Shown here: positions 1 to 5,898 of the stretch, in pieces
Position numbering within the stretch: position 1 is the first letter of the stretch
Layout: the number at the start of each line of letters is the position of its first letter
Source: CAZDVQ01 sp964508975
GTDB taxonomy: Bacteria; Bacteroidota; Bacteroidia; Chitinophagales; Saprospiraceae
Direction of reading: 5' to 3'
Length of the DNA stretch: 10,838 bases
Assembly: GCA_964508975.1 (NCBI GenBank)
Contig: CAZDVQ010000092.1
Span: 1 to 10,838, forward strand
Position numbers and translations under genes: made by a program
The notes under the pieces: generated by a model
Database searches by the model: none
Told to the model about the DNA's origin: nothing
The model's input: only the letters and a program-made list of their open reading frames with translations

Positions 1-1291
1 CGTGGATACTGCCGTTGTTGAACGAGCCGTGGTTGTAATCGTAAGCTTGATAGTTACCAGCACCGTTGTTGGTGTTGGGGTCGCCTGTTTCACGTGCTGT
101 AGCACAACCTAAGTCTAAGGCTGTAGATGGCGCCGAACCCGCACCTAGGGAGATAGGGCCTGTTTGACTAGCTGCGTTACTAATATCGCGTGCCCTACAT
201 GGAATATCCCAAGCGGGAGAAGGTGATCCACCTACAGGGTCTAGGTTTAAACCTACATAACCCACCTCGCCAGCATCGTCGGAGCTCACCTGGATGTAAT
301 AGGTTTCGCCAGCCACGAGTGGCGTAGATGAGAAGATATTGTTGCAATCGTCGAACACGATGTCGGCTTGGCTACCAAGATTCAGGAAGCCCCCGAGGTC
401 GGCTTCATCGACGTAAGAGAGGTATTCAAATTTTTGTTTGACTTGTGTGCCACTTGGGGCAACCCCTGCCGTACATCCCGCACCGTCAGCAGCATGGTAA
501 ATGACGATTTCAGTACCAAAATCTGTTTCAGGGAGGTCGGTGCTAATGTCCAATCGACCGCTAGCTGGGGCTACAAAATATACCCAACCAGATCCGTGGC
601 TACCCACGCTCATAGCTACAGGCTCGCCAGGTTCGGTAGTGTTGCCACACCAGCCATATTGGAAAGTAGCACCATTTGCAGGAACTTGCGGAGCATTACA
701 GATGGCATCTTCGAGGTAGTTGATGGTTAACCCAATTACTTCTACGCTGAAGGTAATAGAGTATTGTTGGTTACAGCCGCCGCCACCCGTGGCAAAAAAG
801 GTTTGGGTGTTGGTATTACCGGCAGCAGGAACCGCAATGGTATTGGAAATATCGCCCGTTGAGCCGTCTTTTCCAATACCAAGTACAGCATAGTTGGCAG
901 CGTTGTCATTTTCATAGGCTTCCCATACCACGTTGATTGTACTAGGCAACACCGAGGCACAAATGTACTGGTGTTCAAAAAAAAGGTTGTTGGGCGTTTG
1001 GGTATATGGCCCGTTGTTTTCATTATAGTTTACATAGTTGAAGTTGGTCAACAACTCGGGGTTGTTGTTACCAAAGCCGATGGTGTTGTCGCTGGCTTCA
1101 AACTCCCACACGAAGTCGGAATCCGTGTTGCCGATACCCAGAAAACCGGCATCGCAGTCGCGGTTCAACAAGGCTTGTACTTGGGTAACCCTAACCCGGA
1201 TCAACACGGCCTGTGCGTTACTTTGTACAGCAATAGCCATCAAGACCAAGAGGGTCAGCAGGGTTTGTTTAAGGTTTGGTGTATAGTTCAT
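1..1291 (-). CDS. Partial exported surface protein, N-terminal 430 residues
   Basis: An uninterrupted minus-strand frame runs from an ATG at 1291 to the left edge; the stop lies outside the window. It begins with a signal peptide (MNYTPNLKQTLLTLLVLMAI, then VQSNAQA, cleavage near residue 26), so the product is exported. Residues about 28-190 form a Cys- and Asn-rich region I cannot assign to a family. Residues about 200-350 resemble a pre-peptidase C-terminal (PPC)-like beta-sandwich, with a GSGWVYFVAPASG strand and a GETYYIQVSSDDAGEVGYVGL strand. A second similar unit seems to start near residue 355 (IPCRARDI). This is the usual layout of large Bacteroidota surface proteins, so a T9SS sorting domain is expected beyond the edge (inference). 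It lies 31 bp behind the 1871 gene, so the two are probably co-transcribed. The gene is real with high confidence; its family is uncertain. Confidence 0.85.
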   Translation of the reverse strand, partial: MNYTPNLKQTLLTLLVLMAIAVQSNAQAVLIRVRVTQVQALLNRDCDAGFLGIGNTDSDFVWEFEASDNTIGFGNNNPELLTNFNYVNYNENNGPYTQTPNNLFFEHQYICASVLPSTINVVWEAYENDNAANYAVLGIGKDGSTGDISNTIAVPAAGNTNTQTFFATGGGGCNQQYSITFSVEVIGLTINYLEDAICNAPQVPANGATFQYGWCGNTTEPGEPVAMSVGSHGSGWVYFVAPASGRLDISTDLPETDFGTEIVIYHAADGAGCTAGVAPSGTQVKQKFEYLSYVDEADLGGFLNLGSQADIVFDDCNNIFSSTPLVAGETYYIQVSSDDAGEVGYVGLNLDPVGGSPSPAWDIPCRARDISNAASQTGPISLGAGSAPSTALDLGCATARETGDPNTNNGAGNYQAYDYNHGSFNNGSIH

Positions 1292-1322
1292 GTCGATATA
1301 ATCGCTTGTAAATCAGATATAA

Positions 1323-1871
1323 TTAGTTCCAGCGCAACTTGTTGGTCAAGTACCATTGGCCGTTAAATTCATAGAATTTGTAAAAGTGCAGCACGTGTTC
1401 GGTGCCATCGGGTTCGTTGAAAATGACGGCTACCCGGCCACCCGCGAAGTTTGCACCAGGCGTAAACTGCGTTTGTACATCTACAATTTCCAGTGTTTTG
1501 CCTTGGAACATGCGTTGGGCTTCAGCCATATTTTGGTATACCCGGTTCTGTTCTTGCTCAAAGTACTGCATGAAGTTTTTAAGCGAGCCGCTGCGTTTTT
1601 CCTCGGTTTCATAGCTGAAAGCCAGAATCATGTCTTGGTAAACAGCCCTGCTCGGAAAAAACTGGCTCGACTTGTACAAATTATTGGTTTGTAAGGCATT
1701 AACCAATTCCTTGGCGGCCAGTTTACATTCGTTCTCCTTGATGGCTTTCTCGGCCATGCTCATTTCTTGGTTGAGCCTAGGTTTGGCTGGGCTATTTTGC
1801 CCGTATGTTTGGCCCAGTGCAATCATGCAGAGCAGCCAAACGCCTAAGTGCTTGAATATCCGTTGTTTCAT
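1323..1871 (-). CDS. Small secreted protein of unknown function, NTF2-like tail
   Basis: 182 aa. I place the start at 1871 because it opens a clean signal peptide (MKQRIFKHLGVWLLCMIALG, then QTYGQ, cleavage near residue 24-25). The frame stays open upstream to 2033, but that extension overlaps the SDR gene. There is no lipobox, so the product is likely periplasmic or secreted. The mature part is mainly helical with many Glu, Gln, Lys and Ala residues, including a tetratricopeptide-like stretch at about 30-75 that I cannot confirm. It ends in alternating strands (VAVIFNEPDGTEHVLHFYKF, then FNGQWYLTNKLRWN) that resemble the last strands of NTF2-like or DUF4878-type domains. It sits 47 bp behind the SDR stop and 31 bp before the large surface-protein gene. 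Function unknown. Confidence 0.8.
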   Translation of the reverse strand: MKQRIFKHLGVWLLCMIALGQTYGQNSPAKPRLNQEMSMAEKAIKENECKLAAKELVNALQTNNLYKSSQFFPSRAVYQDMILAFSYETEEKRSGSLKNFMQYFEQEQNRVYQNMAEAQRMFQGKTLEIVDVQTQFTPGANFAGGRVAVIFNEPDGTEHVLHFYKFYEFNGQWYLTNKLRWN

Positions 1872-1895
1872 GTGTTTTGGTGTGTTTTTAGCCCC

Positions 1896-1903
1896 GAAAG
1901 ATA
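1896..1903 (-). promoter_or_regulatory. Possible -7 box of the small secreted protein gene
   Basis: On the minus strand this reads TATCTTTC, one base off the Bacteroidota TAnnTTTG box, 24 bases upstream of the ATG at 1871 in the short gap after the SDR. No TTG-type -33 box is seen at the right distance, so this is weak. Confidence 0.3.
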
Positions 1904-1918
1904 GTGCAATTTTGGGAA

Positions 1919-2722
1919 TTAAGCCTTCAATTTTTGCTGCCGTGCATTCCCTTGCTTGGTGAGTGTTGGTGCGAGTAAAAAGCCAAGCCCAGGCCAGAAT
2001 CCAGCAATACGCGATAGCAGGCCCCTGAACCAAGGCAACTGTACTTCGGTGCGCTTGTGTTGCATGGCGGCCAGCATGGCTTCAACCACGTCCTCGCGGC
2101 GAAGCATGCGCGAGCCCGAGAACACCATGCCTGCGGCTGGATTGTCCACGTGTTGACGGGTCATGCCCGTGTCAACCGCATCTGGGCAGATAGCCGTAAC
2201 GTAAATACCCTTGGGTTTAAGCTCGTAGGCCAGCGCCAAGGTGTAGCCCCGCACCGCAAACTTAGAGGCGCAGTAAATACTCAGTCCAGGCACCGCAGAG
2301 ATACCCGCAAGCGAGGCCGTGTTGATGATATGTCCATGACCTTGGATCAGCATTTGCTGAGCGGCCAAGGTTGAGCCATATATTACGCCTTTCACGTTGA
2401 TGTCGATTTGGCGTTGAATATCGGCCACGCTGTTGTTTTCCACGGCTTTAGCGAGCAAAATACCGGCGTTGTTGAAGATGTAATCCAGCCTGCCCGACTC
2501 GGCGATAATAGCCTTAAACACAGCATCCCAAGCCACCGGGTCGCTCACGTCGAGCGCCATTTTGCGGATGTTAGGCGAGTCTAAGCCGCTGGCTTTATCC
2601 AGCAGCTCCAGGTTCAAGTCGATCGCGTAAACCAGGTGCCCCATGGCGGCGAGGCGTTGGGCCAACAAGTTACCAATACCGTTGGCACAACCACTTACAA
2701 AACTTATTTTTGAATGGCTCAT
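1919..2722 (-). CDS. SDR-family NAD(P)-dependent oxidoreductase
   Basis: 267 aa classical short-chain dehydrogenase/reductase of usual length. The Rossmann nucleotide-binding motif is SGCANGIG (residues 10-17). Asp35 at the end of the second strand suggests NAD preference over NADP. D58-V59, the NNAG motif (84-87), Asn109, and the catalytic Ser137, Tyr150 and Lys154 (YCASK) are all present, and a PDAVDTGM segment follows, as in active enzymes. The start at 2722 (MSHSKISFVSGC) fits the family. An upstream in-frame ATG at 2812 would add 30 residues encoded by an 18-bp tandem duplication, so I rejected it. The C-terminal tail after about residue 220 is basic and hydrophobic (PWFRGLLSRIAGFWPGLGFL) and may touch the membrane. 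The substrate cannot be predicted, and neighbours give no pathway clue. Confidence 0.92.
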   Translation of the reverse strand: MSHSKISFVSGCANGIGNLLAQRLAAMGHLVYAIDLNLELLDKASGLDSPNIRKMALDVSDPVAWDAVFKAIIAESGRLDYIFNNAGILLAKAVENNSVADIQRQIDINVKGVIYGSTLAAQQMLIQGHGHIINTASLAGISAVPGLSIYCASKFAVRGYTLALAYELKPKGIYVTAICPDAVDTGMTRQHVDNPAAGMVFSGSRMLRREDVVEAMLAAMQHKRTEVQLPWFRGLLSRIAGFWPGLGFLLAPTLTKQGNARQQKLKA

Positions 2723-2762
2723 ATAGCTTGATTTTGTGCGCCCAAAATAGAACTTTTTGGGT

Positions 2763-2798
2763 AAAAATTGGTGAAAGGGGAAAAATTGGTGAAAGGGG
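2763..2798. repeat. Perfect 18-bp tandem duplication upstream of the SDR gene
   Basis: Two exact head-to-tail copies of AAAAATTGGTGAAAGGGG (2763-2780 and 2781-2798), 40 to 76 bases upstream of the SDR start. It lies in the leader or promoter region of that gene, so copy-number change could alter its expression (inference). Confidence 0.85.
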
Positions 2799-2825
2799 AA
2801 ACAAAAGTTCAAAAACGCTAAATAT

Positions 2826-2833
2826 CAAAAATA
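2826..2833 (-). promoter_or_regulatory. Possible -7 promoter box for the SDR gene
   Basis: On the minus strand this reads TATTTTTG, an exact TAnnTTTG match, just outside the GC-rich repeat element and about 104 bases upstream of the SDR start. No clear -33 TTG lies upstream, and the long leader makes it uncertain. Confidence 0.3.
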
Positions 2834-2844
2834 CTAAGATTTTT

Positions 2845-2982
2845 TTGGGCGCTGCGCCGCTACGCTACGGCGTATTGCATACGCCCCGACGGGCGCGTCG
2901 CCGTTACGCTACGGCGCTCGCTGTCGCTCGGCCCGCTACGCGGTCTGGCGCGTTGCGCCACGCCTTCGCATCACTAGCGCGG
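2845..2982 (+). repeat. GC-rich triloop-hairpin element, copy A
   Basis: Starts with a T-run followed by GGGCGC and ends CTAGCGCGG. It is made of small hairpins: GCGTAT-TGC-ATACGC, CCGC-TAC-GCGG, GGCGC-GTT-GCGCC, and two near-identical GCCG-(8)-CGGC units that share a TACGCTA core. It separates the divergent SDR and 3109 genes. It is the most diverged and, with copy E, the longest of the five copies. No long coding frame is supported in it. Confidence 0.75.
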
Positions 2983-3108
2983 TTTAATGATGAATTGTAA
3001 ATTGTGGATTATGGATGGGATGGATGCCAAGGCAATACCTCACCCACACCACATTTCAGTTTATGTTGTACTTTTGGCTGTTCCTAAAACCACCCGAATT
3101 AAGCTCCC
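2983..3108. other. Intergenic leader of the 3109 gene
   Basis: Begins with an AT-rich, loosely repetitive stretch (2983-3028, variations on ATGGATGGG and AATTGTAAATTGTGG), like the low-complexity tracts beside other copies of the GC-rich element. The remainder holds the probable promoter at 3069-3076. No gene seen. Confidence 0.5.
3069..3076 (+). promoter_or_regulatory. Probable -7 promoter box of the 3109-4267 pair
   Basis: TACTTTTG is an exact match to the Bacteroidota TAnnTTTG box, 32 bases upstream of the ATG at 3109. No TTG is seen at about -33, so it rests on the -7 box alone. Confidence 0.5.
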
Positions 3109-3732
3109 ATGCCAGATTCCAACATACAAACCCTGGATGATCTCAGCCGACAATATGCTACCTGGGTCATTCAATACCGCTCCAGGGCTTTTGACAAACC
3201 CTTGTACATGGTTTGGTACACCGATACCGATGAAAAGAGTACCTGCAAACTACTATGCTTTAAAACCGGGGAAATGTTTGCCACAACATCCGTGGAAAAC
3301 ATCAAGGCTATCATACTAAATACCTTGGAACAATTCAATATTCCTGAGAACCTGCTGCCGTGGCTCGACAACTTCAAGGATTTAACCATAGTTGAAAATG
3401 GTACCTTCGATACCAATCAATTGGTAGCTGCCATCCAGCAAAACAAGCTGGATAATCCTACCATGATGACTTTCATGGATTTTATCAACTTGTATGATGA
3501 CTTCGTTAAACCGGATGAACGAAATCAGCACCTTATTGAGCTGGCAGAGGATGGCTTAATCCGTGAAGCCTGGGACTATACCTACGATTACATCTTCTGG
3601 CCCAGCTACCAAGGCAATGGAAAACTTGAACCAGTTGATAGGCCAGCCTTAAAAATTGACCACCTGGCCCTAGCCGATAAACTACAACTTATCGTTGATT
3701 CGTTTGACCAGCATATCAAGTTAACAGATTAA
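3109..3732 (+). CDS. Conserved-looking cytosolic protein of unknown function
   Basis: 207 aa, acidic, without signal peptide or membrane segment. I do not recognise a family. Visible traits are an N-terminal alpha/beta region (about 1-70, with strands such as PLYMVWYTDTD and CKLLCFKTGEMFA), a central helix-rich part around PENLLPWLDNFKDLTIV, and an aromatic segment at about 122-168 (FMDFINLYDDFVKPDERNQ and WDYTYDYIFWPSYQ). The last 30 residues are a predicted helix. The start fits the promoter-like TACTTTTG box just upstream. Its stop is 13 bp before the lipoprotein gene, so the two probably form an operon. The small acidic build is compatible with an immunity-type or adaptor protein, but no motif proves that. 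Confidence 0.8.
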   Translation: MPDSNIQTLDDLSRQYATWVIQYRSRAFDKPLYMVWYTDTDEKSTCKLLCFKTGEMFATTSVENIKAIILNTLEQFNIPENLLPWLDNFKDLTIVENGTFDTNQLVAAIQQNKLDNPTMMTFMDFINLYDDFVKPDERNQHLIELAEDGLIREAWDYTYDYIFWPSYQGNGKLEPVDRPALKIDHLALADKLQLIVDSFDQHIKLTD

Positions 3733-3745
3733 GCGCCCTATCCCT

Positions 3746-4267
3746 ATGTTCAAGTCAATATACGGTGTAGTTTTTTGCCTTGCCCTGTTGGGCCTATCCT
3801 GCAACAAGGTACAGCAAAAAGGCCAAGCACTGGTTGATAAAGCCAGCGAAAAAGTACAAAACAAAGCCTCGGCCCTACGCGATAAAATTGCACCTCGGTT
3901 TGATGCCTACACGCCTGATACCCGATACAACAAGGCCCGCTTCAACGACTTTTTACAAGTGGAACTTAGTCCCGACGTTAAAAACATATACTGCCACAAC
4001 GATGCCATCGGCATTGACGCCGATTACCAGTTCTCGTTTAACTGTAACCCCAATACCGCCCAACTAATCATCGAAAAACACCAGCTCCAATTGGATTCCT
4101 TGAATACCGACTTCGCCTTCGGCCTCCAAGATGATTTTGACTGGTGGGATAAACAACAAATTGAAAAACTAGACTTATACACCTGGCACGATGGCGACCA
4201 GTATTTCAAGTATTTTTGGTACGATAACCAACAACAAAAAGCTTACTTCTTTGATTTTGATATGTAA
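3746..4267 (+). CDS. Putative lipoprotein of unknown function
   Basis: 173 aa. The N-terminus is a short basic and hydrophobic signal (MFKSIYGVVFCLALLGLSC) ending in Cys19, a plausible lipidation site. The residue at -3 is Gly rather than the usual Leu, so the lipobox is not canonical. Residues 20-47 form a Lys/Ala/Gln amphipathic helix with repeated VDKASEKV and QNKASALRDK units, probably a stalk. Residues about 60-173 form a small domain very rich in aromatic and acidic residues (DDFDWWDKQ, YFKYFWYDN, AYFFDFDM). There is no Asp at +2 after the Cys; surface or periplasmic placement is unresolved. It follows the unknown cytosolic gene after 13 bp and ends before repeat copy B. Confidence 0.78.
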   Translation: MFKSIYGVVFCLALLGLSCNKVQQKGQALVDKASEKVQNKASALRDKIAPRFDAYTPDTRYNKARFNDFLQVELSPDVKNIYCHNDAIGIDADYQFSFNCNPNTAQLIIEKHQLQLDSLNTDFAFGLQDDFDWWDKQQIEKLDLYTWHDGDQYFKYFWYDNQQQKAYFFDFDM

Positions 4268-4291
4268 GGAGCGTAAGTATTGGGTACAACA

Positions 4292-4406
4292 CCCGCGCCA
4301 GCGATGTGGAGCGGTGGTGCGCAGCACCAGACCAAGCCCAAAGGGCGCAGGGCCGAGCGAATAGCGAGCCGCGGAACGTAGCGACGGCGAAGCCGGGGCG
4401 CCCAAA
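4292..4406 (-). repeat. GC-rich triloop-hairpin element, copy B (reversed)
   Basis: Read on the minus strand it starts TTTGGGCGC at 4406 and ends GGCGCGGG at 4292. It has the hairpins CGGC-TTC-GCCG, GCCC-TTT-GGGC and GGTGC-TGC-GCACC, and the CGCTATTCGCT core also seen in copy C. It lies 24 bp behind the lipoprotein gene. Confidence 0.75.
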
Positions 4407-4409
4407 TTA

Positions 4410-4440
4410 ATGTGCTAATTTTTTGATGTGCTAATGTGCT
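4410..4440 (+). repeat. Three spaced ATGTGCT heptamers
   Basis: ATGTGCT occurs at 4410-4416, 4426-4432 and 4434-4440, between repeat copy B and the regular heptamer array. It looks like a decayed version of a short-repeat tract. Confidence 0.6.
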
Positions 4441-4453
4441 GATAATATCCAAC

Positions 4454-4516
4454 ATGAACTATGAACTATGAACTATGAACAATGAACGATGAACTATGAA
4501 CGATGAACTATGAACA
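4454..4516 (+). repeat. Heptanucleotide tandem array, nine units
   Basis: Nine head-to-tail 7-bp units of the form ATGAACN: the last base is T in five, G in two and A in two. It sits 80 bases upstream of nspC. It is followed by a looser tract with CTCATAACT copies to about 4560. Each unit contains ATG, but no long frame follows, so it is not coding. Confidence 0.9.
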
Positions 4517-4565
4517 CTAAATTTCCAACTCATAACTCTGCCCTCATAACTCATAACTAATTACC

Positions 4566-4573
4566 TATCTTTG
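4566..4573 (+). promoter_or_regulatory. Probable -7 promoter box of nspC
   Basis: TATCTTTG matches TAnnTTTG exactly, 24 bases upstream of the nspC ATG, giving a short A-rich leader. It lies just after the short-repeat tract, so that tract is directly upstream of the promoter. No -33 TTG is visible. Confidence 0.55.
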
Positions 4574-4597
4574 TGGCTAAATTGAACGCAAAAAACC

Positions 4598-5731
4598 ATG
4601 CACGTACCATTTAGCCAGTTGCCTTCCCCTAGTTTCGTGATTGACGAGACTCTCTTGCGCCAAAACCTGAGCCTCATCAAACGGGTTCAAGACGAATGTG
4701 GATGCACCATTATCCTAGCCCTCAAGGGTTTTTCCATGTATAAAACCTTCCCGATTGTGCGCGAGTACGTGTCGGGCGCGACGGCCAGCTCCTTGCACGA
4801 AGCCAGGCTCTGTTTCGAGGAAATGGGCAGCAAGGCACATGTGTACTCCCCGGCTTACCTCGACGAGGAGCTGGAAGAATTGATGGGCTATACTAAACAC
4901 CTCAGTTTCAACTCGATGAACCAGTACGAGCGTTTTAAGGACCGCGTGCTGGCCAAGGGAATCTCCTGCGGTATCCGCATTAACCCGCAGTATTCTGAGG
5001 TGGAAACCGATATGTACAACCCCTGCGTGGCCGGTTCTAGGCTGGGCATTACCGCCGATTATTTTGGCGATACCCTGCCTGATGGCATCGAAGGGCTGCA
5101 CTTCCACACCCTCTGCGAAAAAGACTCCTACACCCTTGAGCGCACCCTCGTGGAGGTTGAAAAACGCTTCGGGCACCTGCTGCACCAGTGCAAATGGGTA
5201 AACATGGGCGGCGGTCACCTCATGACCCGTGCCGATTACGACACAGAGCACCTCATCGGATTGCTCAAAGCCTTTAAGGCCAAGTACAACGTGGAGGTCA
5301 TCCTCGAGCCAGGCTCGGCTTTCGCGTGGCGAACCGGCTGGCTCACGGCCCGCGTGGAGGATATTTTCGACAGCCAAGGTATACAAGTAGCCGTGCTCAA
5401 CGTGAGCTTTGCGGCGCACATGCCCGATACCCTCGAAATGCCTTACAAACCAGCTATCTTGGGCGCTACCGACCCCATCCCGGGCAAACCAACGTACCGT
5501 TTTGGCGGCATGACTTGCCTCGCCGGCGATTTTATGGGCGATTACAGTTTCGACCAGCCGCTGCAAATCGGCGATACCATCGTGTTCGACGACATGATCC
5601 ACTACACCATGGTCAAAACCACCACTTTCAACGGCGTTGGGCTACCATCTATTGGCATGTGGACCAAAGATCAAAAATTTGAACTGTTCCAGTCGTACGG
5701 CTACGAAAGTTTCAAAGACAGGCTCGGCTAG
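4598..5731 (+). CDS. nspC: Carboxynorspermidine/carboxyspermidine decarboxylase
   Basis: 377 aa, the normal length for NspC, a PLP enzyme of the alanine racemase-like fold III group. It removes CO2 from carboxynorspermidine or carboxyspermidine in the alternative polyamine pathway, in the cytosol. Visible motifs are SPSFVID (10-16), the PLP lysine Lys43 in ALKGF, HFHTLCEKDSYTLERTL from His168, the phosphate-binding GGGH (204-207), EPGS (237-240), and CLAGDFMGDYSF with active-site Cys307 and Asp311. All expected catalytic residues are present, so it should be active. The usual partner, carboxyspermidine dehydrogenase, is not in this window; the gene appears to stand alone between two repeat elements. 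The ATG follows a TATCTTTG box and an A-rich leader. Confidence 0.96.
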   Translation: MHVPFSQLPSPSFVIDETLLRQNLSLIKRVQDECGCTIILALKGFSMYKTFPIVREYVSGATASSLHEARLCFEEMGSKAHVYSPAYLDEELEELMGYTKHLSFNSMNQYERFKDRVLAKGISCGIRINPQYSEVETDMYNPCVAGSRLGITADYFGDTLPDGIEGLHFHTLCEKDSYTLERTLVEVEKRFGHLLHQCKWVNMGGGHLMTRADYDTEHLIGLLKAFKAKYNVEVILEPGSAFAWRTGWLTARVEDIFDSQGIQVAVLNVSFAAHMPDTLEMPYKPAILGATDPIPGKPTYRFGGMTCLAGDFMGDYSFDQPLQIGDTIVFDDMIHYTMVKTTTFNGVGLPSIGMWTKDQKFELFQSYGYESFKDRLG

Positions 5732-5771
5732 GGTTCAATCCTAGCTGCCGACTGTATTTTTTTTCTTTTTT
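5725..5771 (+). terminator. Probable intrinsic terminator of nspC
   Basis: The stem GCTAGG (5727-5732) pairs with CCTAGC (5740-5745) around a 7-base loop. An alternative longer pairing joins TCGGC with GCCGA (5746-5751 side) through a bulge. T-runs follow at 5757-5771, with one C. The nspC stop codon lies inside the stem. The T-run merges with the first bases of repeat copy C. Confidence 0.5.
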
Positions 5772-5870
5772 GGGCGCGCCGGCTACGCCGTCGGTCCCCT
5801 CCGGGTGCGCTATTCGCTTAGTGCTACGCACCGCGGCTTGCAGCCGCGCCCTCCGGGCACCTCGCGCAGA
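5766..5870 (+). repeat. GC-rich triloop-hairpin element, copy C
   Basis: A T-run leads into GGGCGC, and the copy ends CTCGCGCAGA. A chain of mini-hairpins follows in order: CGGC-TAC-GCCG, CCC-TCC-GGG, GTGC-TAC-GCAC, CGCGGCT-TGC-AGCCGCG and GCCC-TCC-GGGC. It is the upstream member of a near-identical pair with copy D: 34 bp (5772-5805) and 50 bp (5821-5870) are identical, and only the 15-base middle differs. An open frame through it would extend the next gene to 5770, but that start is rejected. Confidence 0.85.
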
Positions 5871-5898
5871 TACGTTTTCTACACTCAACTACTATACT

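Noticed and set aside
368..730. 120-codon plus-strand frame
   Set aside because: Shadow of the minus-strand surface-protein gene, with no start or promoter signals.
742..1023. 93-codon minus-strand frame
   Set aside because: It is in a different frame from the open surface-protein frame that spans 1-1291 with a signal peptide; its translation looks non-protein-like.
1872..2033. Upstream extension of the small secreted protein
   Set aside because: It overlaps the end of the SDR gene, and a clean signal peptide starts at 1871.
2723..2812. Thirty-residue extension of the SDR
   Set aside because: It is encoded by the 18-bp tandem duplication and its flanks; the family start at 2722 fits the Rossmann motif spacing.
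2845..2982. Possible CRISPR array or attachment site in the GC-rich elements
   Set aside because: Copies are dispersed at gene boundaries rather than regularly spaced with unique spacers, and no integrase or cas gene is present.
4175..4455. Minus-strand frames over repeat copy B
   Set aside because: They are translations of the GC-rich element and adjacent gene ends; no signals support them.
4454..4516. Heptamer array as coding phase-variable tract
   Set aside because: No gene starts within it with a frame that continues; nspC starts 80 bases later with its own promoter box.
4715..5602. 295-codon minus-strand frame opposite nspC
   Set aside because: It lies opposite a complete, motif-bearing nspC and has low-complexity, shadow-like composition.
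5770..5898. Upstream extension of the SprB/PKD protein through repeat copy C
   Set aside because: The extra residues come from the intergenic element and would hide the signal peptide that starts at 5899.
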